The notes below the pieces were generated by a model. It searched no databases, was not told the DNA's origin, and saw only the letters and a program-made list of their open reading frames with translations. A stretch of DNA of 24,575 bases. Source: Gnetum montanum. Its lineage: Eukaryota > Streptophyta > Gnetopsida > Gnetales > Gnetaceae. Location: contig MNCI01027017.1 in the NCBI GenBank assembly GCA_015680685.1, positions 432,178 to 456,752 on the forward strand. The letters run 5' to 3'. Positions within the stretch are counted from its first letter, which is position 1, and each line of letters begins with the position of its first letter. A program made the position numbers and the translations under genes. Shown here piece after piece: positions 8,817-18,445 of this stretch.

Positions 8817-10012
8817 GATTTATGGAGTTACATTTGAGAAAGCCCTGGATCGCCTTGAGCAAGTGCTAAAATGATGTGTTGAGATCAACTTGTGGCTTAA
8901 TTGGCAAAAACTTCATCTAATGGTCCAGGAGGGCATTATATTAGGGCATAGAATATCACAAGTAGGAATTGAGGTAGACCTTAAGAAAATAAGGGTCATC
9001 TAAGAAATAACCTGCCAACCAGAAACTGTCAAAGATGTTCGATCATTCCTTGGACATATTGGCTACTACCAATTATTTATAGAGAATTTCTCTAAGATCA
9101 CCAAACCATTGGTGGAGCTAACAAAAGAAGATGCTCCCTTTGTCTAGATCATCGAATGTGAAAAAGCATTCTAACAGCTAAAAGAAAAACTTGTAGAAAC
9201 TCTAATCCTACAAGCATAGAATTAGTCTAGACCATTTCATATCATGATAGATGCATCAAATTATGCCTTGGGAGCCATGCCTACGTAGTTAGATGACAAG
9301 AAACGTCCATACTACATCCACTACGCTAGTTGAAGCATTGTGGGTGCACAACTAAATTATACCACTATAAAGAGAGAGTTGATGGTAGTGGTGTTTACTC
9401 TAGAAAAATTTAGGCATTATGTCCTTGAATACAAGGTGTTTGTGCACACGAATCACAATGTCATTCAATTCCTGATGAACAAGCCAATGGTGAGCCCCTG
9501 TGTCATACGATGGTTGGTGATCTTGTAGGAATTTGATCTTACGATGGTGGATCGAAAAGACATTGAGAATGTGGTTGCTGACCATGTGTCTCGATTGTGA
9601 TGGATCAACAAAGAGAAAGAAAATCTACTATCTAATATGTTTCCTGATGAACTCCTGTTTTCTGGGGTTATAACTAAACAATTTCCCAATGAGCCTAAAT
9701 GGTACGATGACATTCTCATCTATCTTTTCATCCAAGATATATCACAAGGTTTGGACCATTGGAAAAAACAATAGTTTCTTCACTAAGTAAAACACTTCAT
9801 GAAGATCAATGAACACCTCTACAAGGTGTGTGTTGATGGCCCGGTTCGTTGGTGTGTCCCTAATGTCGATCAACTATGTGTTCTTCAAGATACTCATGAA
9901 GGTTCTTGTGGAGGACATTATGCTGGGAGATGCATGGTGATTAAAATCCTAATAGTAGGGTACTATTGGCCAAAAATATTTAGGGATGCTCACCATTATG
10001 TCCACTTTGATT
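8817..10012 (+). pseudogene. Pol unit A: RT thumb, RNase H, integrase HHCC start (lacks RT motif C)
   Basis: Begins with YGVTFEKALDRLEQVLK, then LNWQKLHLMVQEGI and [22 protein letters not shown] (RT thumb/connection), DASNYALGAM and GAQLNYTTIKRELMVVVFTLEKFRHY (RNase H), and HEGSCGGHYAGR with GYYWPKIFRDAHHYV (integrase zinc finger, His half only). The YxDD box is missing at its left edge, about 8-12 codons short relative to B and C. Stops occur at the VLK, AF, T*LDD and AS positions shared with B and C, plus its own. After HHYV the frame runs into unit B and ends at TGA 10021. Confidence 0.8.
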
Positions 10013-11223
10013 ATGGTGGATGACTTCTTTACTTATGGAGCTACATTTGAGCAAGCCCTGGACCGTCTTGAGCAAGTGCTAAAATAATGTGTTGAGATCA
10101 ACTTGTGGCTCAATTGGAAAAAATGTCATCTAATGGTCTAGGAGGGCATTGTATTAGGGCACAGAATATCACAAGCAGGAATTGAGGTAGACCCTAAGAA
10201 AATAAGGGTCATCCAAGGAATAACCCACCAACCAGAAACTGTCAAAGATGTTTGATCATTCCTTGGACATACTGGCTACTATCGAAGATTTATAGAGAAT
10301 TTCTCTAAGATCACCAAACCATTGGTGGAGCTAACAAAAAAAGATGCTTCCTTTGTCTATATCATAGAATGTGAGAAAGCATTCTAATAGCTAAAAGAGA
10401 AACTTGTAGAAACTCTAATCCTACAAGCATCAAACTAGTCTAGACCATTTCATACCATGACAGATGCATCAAATTATGCCTTGGGAGCCATGCTTACATA
10501 GTTAGATGATAAGAAACATCCATACTACATCCACTGTGCTAGTTGAAGCATTGTGGGTGCACAACTAAACTACATCACTATAGAGAAAGAGTTGATGGCA
10601 GTGGTGTTTACTTTAGAAAAATTTAGGCATTACGTGCTTGGATACAAGATGTTTGTGCACACGGACCACAATGCTATTCGCTTCCTGATGAACAAGCCAA
10701 TGATGAGCCCCTATGTCATACGGTGGTTGGTGATCTTGAAGGAATTTGATCTTATGATGGTAGATCGAAAAGCATCGAGAATGTGGTAGTTGACCACTTT
10801 TCTTGGTTGCGATGGGACAATAAAAAGGAAGAAAATATACTATCTGATATGTTTCCTGATGAAATCCTCTTTGTTGGGGCTATAACTGAACAATTGCCCA
10901 ATGAGCCTAAATGGTACGATGGCATTCTCACCTATCTTTCATCCAAGAGATGCCACAAGGGTTGGATCATTGGAAGAAACAATAGTTTCTTCACCAAGTA
11001 AAACACTTCATGGAGATCAACAAACACCTTTACAAGGTGTGTGCTAATGTCCTGGTTTGTTAGTATGTCCCTAATGTCAATCAACTGCATGTTCTCCAAG
11101 ATGCTTATGAAGGTCCTTGTGGAGGACACTATGCTGGGAGATGCATGGCCATTAAAATCCTGATGGTAGGGTACTATTGGCCAAAAATCTTCAGGGATGC
11201 TCACCATTATGTCCACTCTTATG
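10013..11223 (+). pseudogene. Pol unit B: RT motif C to integrase HHCC start
   Basis: Opens with MVDDFFTYGATFEQALD; the catalytic VDD is at 10016-10024. It repeats the RT thumb, RNase H and integrase zinc-finger start of unit A, including GAQLNYITIEKELMAVVFTLEKF (10550-10620) and GGHYAGR (about 11122). It has the same stops after VLK, AF, T and AS, and a TGA in KDV*SFLG shared with C but not A. One frame change occurs near 10775. It ends at HHYVHS fused to unit C. Confidence 0.8.
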
Positions 11224-12429
11224 ATGGTGGATAACTTCTTCACTTATGAAGCTACATTTGAGAAAGCCCTAGACTACCTTGAGTAAGTGCTAAAATGATG
11301 TGTTGAGATCAACTTATGGCTCAATTGGCAAAAAGGTCATCTAATGGTCCAGGAGGGCATTGTATTAGGGCATAGAATATCACAAGTAGGAACTGAGGTA
11401 GAACCTAAGAAAATAAGGGTCATCCAAGAAATAACCCGCCAACCAGAAACTGTCAAAGATGTTTGATCATTCCTTGGACATATTGGCTACTACCAATGAT
11501 TTATAAAGAATTTCTCTAAGATCACCAAACCATTGGTGGAGCTAACAAAAAAAGATGCTCCCTTTGTCTAGATCATTGAATGTGAAAAAGAATTCTAATA
11601 AGTAAAAGAGAAACTTGTATAAACTTTAATCCTACAAGCATTGGACTGGTCCAGACCATTTCATATCATGACAGATGCACCAAATTATGCCTTAGGAGCC
11701 ATGCTTACATAGTTAGATGATAAGAAATGTCCATACTACATCCACTGCGCTAGTTGAAGCATTGTGGGTGTGCAACTAAACTACACCACTACAGAGGAAG
11801 AGTTGATGGCAGTAGTGTTTACTCTAGAAAAATTTAGGCATTATGTGCTTGGATACAAGGTTTTTATGCACACGAACCACAATGCCATCTTCTTACTAAT
11901 GAACATGCCAACAGTGAGCCCTCATGTCATATGGTGGTTGGTGATCTTGTAGGAATTTGATCTTACAATGGTAGATCTAAAGGGCATTGAGAATGTGGTC
12001 ACTAACCACTTGTCTTAGTTGTGATGGGACAATAAAGAGGAAAAAAATCTACTATATGATATGTTTTTTGATGAACTCCTCTTTTTTGGGGCTATAACTA
12101 AACAATTTCCCAATGATCCTAAATGGTATGATGGAATTCTCACCTATCTTCTCATCCAAGAGATGCCATAAGGGTTGGACCATCAAAAGAAATAATAGTT
12201 TCTTCACCAAGTAAAACACTTCATGGAGATCAATGGACACCTCTATAAGGTGTGTGCTGATGGCTTGGTTCATTGGTATGTCCCTAATGTTGATCAACTG
12301 CATGTTCTCCAAGATGTTCATGAAGGTCCTTGTGAAGGACACTATGCTGGGAGATGCATGGCCATTAAAATCCTGATCGTAGGGTACTATTGGTCAACAA
12401 TCTTTAGGGATGCTCACCATTATATTTGC
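11224..12429 (+). pseudogene. Pol unit C: RT motif C to integrase HHCC, leading into the rest of integrase
   Basis: Opens MVDNFFTYEATFEKALD, so the second catalytic Asp is Asn (11233-11235). The same domain series follows. Unlike A and B, it continues past HHYI into the Cys half of the zinc finger, CSCEQGQQ (12427-12450), in which the last zinc Cys is Gly (12442-12444). Unit C is therefore the original right end, and A and B are the units joined back to RT. It carries the stops shared with A and B, plus others such as TAA at about 11620. Confidence 0.8.
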
Positions 12430-13467
12430 TCTTGTGAACAAGGCCAACAAGATCGTGGAATGACTACTCAAATGAAGGAACCTCAACAATGGATTCAACC
12501 ACAGGAACCCTTTGACATTTTTGGAATTAACTTCATGGCTTCCATCACGTCCATGTCAAATGGAAAGGCATACATCACAGTTGCTATTGACTATTGTATA
12601 AAATGGGCAGAAGTAGTAGCCGTCATCGACTATACATCTTCTACTGCTACTCGATTTGTATAACAAAATGTTGTAAAAAGGTTTGGTGTGCCACATGAAT
12701 TAATTTTTGATAATGAAACTCACTTTATAGGCACTACTTTTCATAAGCTTATGCAATGCTTGGGGGTTAAACATAAACTCACAACACCCTACTAGCCCCA
12801 TGCTAATGGTCAAACTAAGGTTACCAATAGGGAAATCATAAGGATTCTAACAAGAACTATTAGCAAATATAGGAAAGACTAGAGCACAAATCTCAATGAT
12901 GCCTTTGGGGCCTCGACATGGAAACTTCCTATAGGCTATTTTCCCTATGAGTTTGTGTACGGAAAATTATCAACACTTCCTATTCAATTCGAGCTCTGTA
13001 CACTTTCAACAGCCTGTGACCTTGACCTTGACTTGAGTTTAGCACAAAAAGAAAGAATAATGAATCTCAACTTGCTAGATGAAAATTGATTGGTTGCCCT
13101 ATCATCTAACGAGTTACACAAGGCCTACAACAAAAAACATCATGACTTAAAAATTAGAAAAGTCAAATTCCAATCAGGAGATAAGGTTCTCTACTAGAAT
13201 CCCAGACATGTACCTCAACAAACTAAGTTCCAAATGTTGTGGGAAGGACCTTACATCATTTATGAAACTTTTCCTTCTAGGCCCATGATGATCTACAAAC
13301 TTGAGAGTCCAAACAAGAAACAGCTAATCAACATCCAACAAATCAAACCTTTCCATGAGCATACGCTAGCTAATACAACGAGAGCCTCATCGGATGGACA
13401 ACCATGCTCCATATTTCAGATCTCCTCCTTTCAACTTAGTCATGGGGGAGATGGCCACCCATGCTAA
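12430..13467 (+). pseudogene. E2 integrase: catalytic core and C-terminal domain, catalytically dead
   Basis: Would insert element DNA into chromosomes. In one frame (12421-13467) I read EPFDIFGINFMAS, AIDYCIKWAEVVAV, FGVPHELIFDNETHF, NGQTKVTNREIIRIL, then the C-terminal region LNLLDEN, LSSNELHKAYN, LWEGPYIIYETF and KQLINIQQIKPFHEH. Compared with the plant Ty3/Gypsy core, the first catalytic Asp is Asn (12529-12531), the second Asp is kept (12709-12711), and the catalytic Glu is Lys (12817-12819). There are in-frame stops at 12661 and 12793 and near 13087 and 13195. The last 78 codons (13234-13467) are open. No chromodomain motif was recognised. Confidence 0.85.
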
Positions 13468-13720
13468 CCATATAAGTAGCTCCTTAGTTTTTAAATTTTT
13501 TTTTTACACATTTTTTTTGTTTTAAAAATTTTTGTTTTACACATTCTTTATTTTACATCTTTTTAATGTCATGTTATTAATCTTTTCTAATTTTTGTTTT
13601 ACATCATCGTTAATGCATTTGCTATCTCTTGAATTTTTTACATTTTATTTCATATTTTATTTTATTTTATGTTATTTTTGTTTTGTGTGACTTTCTATGT
13701 TTTTGTTAATAAGTGCTAGA
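13441..13720 (+). other. G-rich box and T-rich tract at the end of pol
   Basis: CATGGGGGAGATGG (13441-13454) overlaps the last integrase codons and is followed by about 240 bases of T-rich sequence. E4, which has no pol, has the same pair on the minus strand: a CATGGGGGGATA box (18414-18426), then an AT tract. This may be a cis element such as a second polypurine tract; the function is inference. Confidence 0.5.
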
Positions 13721-15373
13721 TACAATGGTAATGCATTGCTTGATGTTGGTATGTACTTTTTTTTTATTTGATTGTTGATGTCTAGTTTCTGGCTTTGAAT
13801 TTCATTATGGATAATTAGGACATGGTTTCTTTTTCATGCAACAGGCACTGAGTCCACAACATCCACCCATCCACAAACTCTATGGTTTTCCTTGTTCTAG
13901 AAACATATAATTCCTTTTTCATTAATAAAACTTTAACAAATTTATGACTTTGGTAGTTTTTAGAATTGGGAAGGATTCAAAGGTTTGAATAGGGTGTGGC
14001 TTCAAGGGGATTCAGTATTATTTGTGCCTTTCTATTTGCCTAGGTGCATGTGTTTTTTCATGGATTTCTTACTATTTTGTGTCAACCAATAAAAGGAAGT
14101 TGAATAAATCTTTGCATGGTGTGGTTCTCATCAAAAAAAAGAAAGAAAAAATGATGGAAATTCAAAGCACATCCCTTAGAAAAAATAAACGAGCTACAAG
14201 ACTAGTTATGAGACTAGTCCCTTCTAACTAAGGCCCTTCCTCACTTCCTACTTCTCTTTTCTTCTTTAATAAGGAATAGTGGTTGTTTTATGGGAGCACT
14301 CTTATGTCTCAAGGGATGGATTGGTCTTAGAATGATGATGTGAAGTCACTAACTGTGGTTGGTTTTGGGTCTGGACTAAGGATGGATCCTATCAAGTCAT
14401 TTAACCACAAAATCCACAATGAACTTCATGTTACCTTAATTAGGGACTCCATTCCACTCTCTCTCATCCATCTATGCTTTCCATGTCTCACCGCACTACC
14501 AGTTTCATGTTCTTATTTGATGTCTTAGTTTGATGTGTCAGAATTCTTACTTAGTTTCTTCTAGGTTTTTGTACTTAACCTTCTGTAACCATTAATCATC
14601 CACAGAGCCCACGAACTCTTTGGTTTGAAGTTATGCAAGGGTATAAAAGGCTTGTGCCTACTTTGGGGATGACCCACTTGCATATCTTTTGGTTGGGTTA
14701 GTTAAGTTCTTTATCCTTAGACAGTCTTACAATCAAATTCTTTTTGTTTACCCCATCAATGACATCCAATTTTGCACATCTTCACAATAGTTTTCAATGA
14801 GCCTTCCTTTTTGTTGTTGTGAATTCTTACACCCTCTTCAAATATTTCCTTGTGTTGAACTTTTTTCAAATTTAATGAACTACTTATCTATTTTACCCTA
14901 TTTATCAACCTTCCCACTAACACAACTAAAGGAATCAATCTACCATAATTACAACTTAGTCAAATGTAACCATCGACGAGACAAAGCATTTACCAGCTCT
15001 ATGTTACATATTGCGTACTAATTCATGATTCTTTTGTGAGTGTAGTGAGAAGCATGGATTGGAAGTAGGACTATCTTCACCAAGGATGATGTAGCAGTAC
15101 CAAACGATGAGGATTGTTTATGATCGTTGGATCTTCTTCCTCGCTCTTTAGCTACTAAGAGGTGTTGGATGTTAGTGTTATCCAGGGTGTTCCCTTCTCT
15201 TATCATGAACACCCAATTTTGTAAAAAGTTGTATCTTTGTACACTTGAGCACTCATAGTCTGTTGTTTCATTTGAGTTAGTTTGTATGTCAATCAATAAT
15301 CCCATACCTACCCAATATTTTGTAAAGAACTTGTTCCTCCACTTCTACACTCAAAGATGAGTTTTCATTTAAT
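13468..15373 (+). other. E2 3' untranslated region, 1.9 kb, no assignable gene
   Basis: After the T-rich tract the sequence is unremarkable AT-rich DNA. Short open stretches (about 14022-14231, Lys/Arg-rich at its end, and 14340-14528) show no recognisable domain. Athila elements often have an envelope-like gene here; I see no convincing one. The last 90 bases resemble the 3652-3750 region in reverse complement. Confidence 0.6.
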
Positions 15374-15383
15374 TGTGGGAGTA
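15374..15383 (+). promoter_or_regulatory. E2 polypurine tract
   Basis: TTGTGGGAGTA ends at 15383, immediately before the 3' LTR start TGATGA. It is the plus-strand priming site by position and by match to 3652-3662. Confidence 0.75.
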
Positions 15384-16003
15384 TGATGAAACATGTTTCT
15401 TCGTCTGCTTCAATGTCAAGTATCCGACATTGGAGCCGCAACATTGGATATACAATGTCAGGGTCCAAATGTGATGTCTGGTATTTGATGTCACGAGGTA
15501 TATGCTGGACTATAAATATAGTGCCTAGGCTCCCAATTTGGCATTAATTTTTGTAGTTTCTAGTCAAAGTAGCGAAGCNAACAAGCATGACCACTTCGAA
15601 CATACATATAGTACTTGGTAACCTAGCAACACTTAACGTTTGGTAGCCTAGCAGCACTATATGTGTTCAGGATGTGTCTAGGAAAGTGGTGTGGTTACTT
15701 ATGTTAGGCTAGATAGGTAGTAGATGAATTAGATCTTCAATTACTTTACCTTTCATTCTTTTTGTAGACAATCAAATTTGTAAAACAGAAAAGATAAAAA
15801 ATTATGTACCTTAATTACACTTAAACCACACCCTTGAGCTTCACAAATGTAGTTGGAAAGACACCGAACATTCTCAATATCCATGTCACTTCCTAAAGGA
15901 ACTAGTGCACTATACAACTATAGGTCCATGGAATTTGACCAGATCACATGTAAACACCTTAGTGATTCATATGTTGGGCATAGGGGTACCTTGTTGCTCA
16001 TGA
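15384..16003 (+). repeat. E2 3' LTR, 620 bp as given, with a gap
   Basis: Starts TGATGAAACA and ends CTCATGA by alignment with the 5' LTR. TATA box TATAAATATA at 15511-15520. A single N at 15579 stands where about 240 bases of the 5' LTR (including its AATAAA) are missing. The final bases differ from the usual TCATCA. Confidence 0.85.
15579..15579. other. Single N replacing about 240 bases of LTR
   Basis: Left of it the sequence matches the 5' LTR up to about 4363; right of it the match resumes at about 4606. Likely an unsized assembly gap or a collapsed repeat. Confidence 0.7.
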
Positions 16004-16641
16004 GATAGCCTAGAGAAAATCTAGTGACAACGTGAGGCATTGTCCTTGTTTAGGTGCTTGTGGAATTTCTACTTCTTCTTAGGCTGAGTGCTTTATAGTA
16101 TGAGTTTCTTGATGAATGTTGTATGATTGAGCCTCTTTCTTTGTGTGTTTTTCTTGTGGGGTTTGTTCCCTCACTTGACCTCTCCCATGGCCTCTTACTC
16201 TTTTGCTCCCATGTTGTGAAGGTTCTCATTCTGGTATCCTTTTTGAGAGCATCTACAATCAACAAGGATTTGAAATTATTAGGGTGTTCCTATCAATTCT
16301 TAATAATTATTTACCTTGATCATACCCTTTTTTAAATCAACTTCTTATCTTATTATGATTGTAGAGTTTGAAAAATTTTCAAAAAGGAACCCCTTAGGTA
16401 TTATATCTTTTAGTTACTTATGCCTGTCTATAGTTTTCCTTGCTTATAATGGCCTAAAATAGTTGATATGGTCTATTAAAATTATTATCTGAATCTTTTT
16501 TGCCTTAGTTTGATTTATTAACTTTAAGGTTCTTATTATCTTTGTGTACTTACCTTTTAAAATATCTTTTGGATGGTAGGAATTTGTAGCTTAAATTTTC
16601 AAAATTTCATTCACTTATATCACATAATGAACCTCTTGCAA

Positions 16642-16672
16642 CCCCCCACCCCCCACACCCCCCCACCCTCCC
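16642..16672 (-). other. Potential G-quadruplex tract in the E4 sense strand
   Basis: The plus strand is almost pure C with single A or T interruptions. On the minus strand this gives five runs of G (3, 3, 7, 6 and 6) with loops of one to three bases, an easy fit to the four-run G-quadruplex pattern. It would be in the E4 transcript. Confidence 0.7.
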
Positions 16673-17625
16673 AAGGACTAAGTTGAGCACTCCAAGATCA
16701 ACAAGATTGAATAATTTTGGAAATTAGACCTATGAGGGTATAGTTATGGCCTTTGGAAGCTAATGTGCAAGAGGGCTAAGGAAAAAATTACATCGTAGGT
16801 GCTTACAACATTGTAACTATGACATCATTGTTAAAAAAATTTAAATTTTTCATTAATTTTTCTTGGGAAAAAATGAGTTAAATGGAATGTTTGAAAGATA
16901 TAAAGCTTGTCTATAGGATCATGGGCGATGAGTGATGCATAATTTTCAACAAGTTAGCGTTCAAGGTTCATGAAGAAGGAATCTCGAGCAACGAAAGTTT
17001 ATGGTATGGATAAGAAATGGATAATGAATTTATAATGTATAAACAAATTATTAGATGATATAAAAAGTTTATTAGATGTTTTGGAAGACACAAGATGATG
17101 TGGAATTACTTGGCAAGTATGAAATACAAGAGTTATACAAGCAGGTCCTTCCTAAAGTAGGCTCCATCCCTTAGTGCCCTTGTATAACCACATCTAAAAG
17201 TGTCCTTAGGCACTCAAGGAGTTGAATGTAAGACATACTTGTCTAACAAAACACATATGTTAGTATGAATATATTTGGAAAATAACATTGTATTATACAA
17301 AATCACAAGTTATGATTAAATATACAATGAGGTGGGATGGACTAGAGAAGGGATTTTTGAATTTGGGATGTGAGCTGTATTACGATAGGCATAATGAATT
17401 CTTATGTTTTATTAGTGGTTAAAGTAATCATTAGCCTTTTTTTCCAAGATTCAAACCAAGTCCAGACCACATTCCATTCACATCGCATTGTTTCATCTCT
17501 TGGAATTACAACTGTAAGGCTACCACTTATGCAAGGAGTATCATCACTTAGCATATTGTCTAAGGGAGGACTTTATTCATGGCACTTTTTTTATTTTTTA
17601 GATTTCTAAGAAGTGACCTACCTTC

Positions 17626-17748
17626 AGGCATGGGTAACATGTCTTTCTAGTGGGATCCCCAAAAATTTATTTTGTGCTCTTTTATTTTTATTTGTTTCAA
17701 CCTTACTAAAAGATTACCTTTAGGCATGGGTAACATGTCTTTCTAGTG
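17626..17748. repeat. Spaced direct repeat, 27-base core, 96 bases apart
   Basis: 17626-17652 and 17722-17748 are identical (AGGCATGGGTAACATGTC, then TTTCTAGTG). The similarity extends a few bases leftwards (ACCTTCAGG, ACCTTTAGG). No function is assignable; it may be an old local duplication inside E4. Confidence 0.75.
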
Positions 17749-18445
17749 ACATGGTAAGGCAACACTTATTTTACTCTTACTTCCATTTTTGTTAGATCTA
17801 CAATGATATAATACTTCCTTAGCAATAGGATAGAACTCACAATAGTAATCCAAGAGAATCTACAAATCCCCTTGATGTCACACCCTTTGCATTTCCACTT
17901 GGTTCTTCACTTTTCAGTCCAAGCATAATGATCACAAGTTTATACTTGGTTTTATGATGGAAAGAATATCATTATGGCCATGGTAAGATCCTCTTATTAT
18001 TGGAATGGATGTATGAGTGGTATGGTCTCACTGTAAAAATAATCAGTCCCTTATGATTTGATAACATAGAGAAATCTTCACCTTATTGGAACTACACTTG
18101 CTTTATTCAATGTGTTTTATTCAAAATTGATAGAAATATGTACAAGTAATATGTAAAAAAAGCATGAAAAAATTGTAAAAGATATCAAAAATTAAAAACA
18201 TTAAAAAGAATGAAAATAATTTTAAAAAGCAAAAAAAATATTAAAGAATTGCAAATGGTTTAAGAAATGGAAAATTATAAAAGAATGAAAAGATATCAAA
18301 GAATGTGAAAATTGGTAAGAAATGTGAAAAGGTATAACAAAAAATTAGAAATCAAAAAGAGATTGTAAAATAAAAGAATTGAAAAATTCCTATTAGTTTC
18401 TTGATCATGATTGGTATCCCCCCATGATTGAACTCATGGGTGAAT

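Larger units (their letters stand above)
8817..12430 (+). repeat. Three tandem copies of a 1.2 kb RT/RNase H/integrase-start segment
   Basis: Matching points (TATGGAG or TATGAAG) fall at 8821, 10034 and 11245, periods of 1213 and 1211 bases. Each unit runs from RT motif C through the RT thumb, RNase H and a connector to the integrase zinc-finger histidines. In a 285-base sample the copies differ by roughly 6-8%. Periods are not multiples of three, so successive units are out of frame with each other. Confidence 0.9.
4187..16003 (+). mobile_element. E2: near-complete Athila/Tat-like Ty3/Gypsy element, 11.8 kb, decayed
   Basis: Order on the plus strand: 5' LTR, tRNA-Asp-type primer site, gag, protease, RT, RNase H, integrase, long 3' untranslated region, polypurine tract, 3' LTR. 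This pol order defines Ty3/Gypsy. Motifs such as LNW.K.HLMVQEGI.LGH in RT and GHYAGR...KIL...YYWP in integrase are like plant Athila/Tat elements. In an aligned stretch of about 205 bases the LTRs differ at 23 positions, mostly transitions (about 11%). Flanking five-base sequences are GTTGG (4182-4186) and GATAG (16004-16008), only 3 of 5 identical, so a target duplication is weak. Both flanks are minus-strand element sequence, which supports nesting. The element is coding-dead. Confidence 0.85.
16004..18413 (-). other. E4 3' non-coding region
   Basis: AT-rich DNA without a recognisable gene. A minus-strand open stretch at 16050-16265 is Ser/Arg/Lys-rich with no known domain. 18150-18400 is an A-rich (plus strand) tract, the counterpart of the T-rich tract after E2 pol. 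It also contains a C-rich run at 16642 and a spaced repeat at 17626. Alignment with the E2 3' region is not evident apart from the tract. Confidence 0.5.

Noticed and set aside
8817-12430. Triplication as a simple assembly artefact
   Set aside because: The units differ from each other by several percent and have private stops and indels, so they are not one unit assembled repeatedly. Long reads would settle it.
14022-14528. Two short plus-strand open frames in the E2 3' region as an envelope-like gene
   Set aside because: Only 69 and 62 codons, with stops around them, no signal peptide plus membrane segment pattern, and no recognisable similarity.
4182-16008. Target-site duplication GTTGG/GATAG around E2
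   Set aside because: Only three of five bases agree, which is too weak to call; nesting is instead argued from minus-strand element sequence on both sides.
16050-16265. Basic 71-codon minus-strand frame as a gene
   Set aside because: No domain, low-complexity Ser/Arg composition, no relative in E2 at the same place; kept only as part of the E4 3' region and as a weak idea in the 4009-4190 finding.
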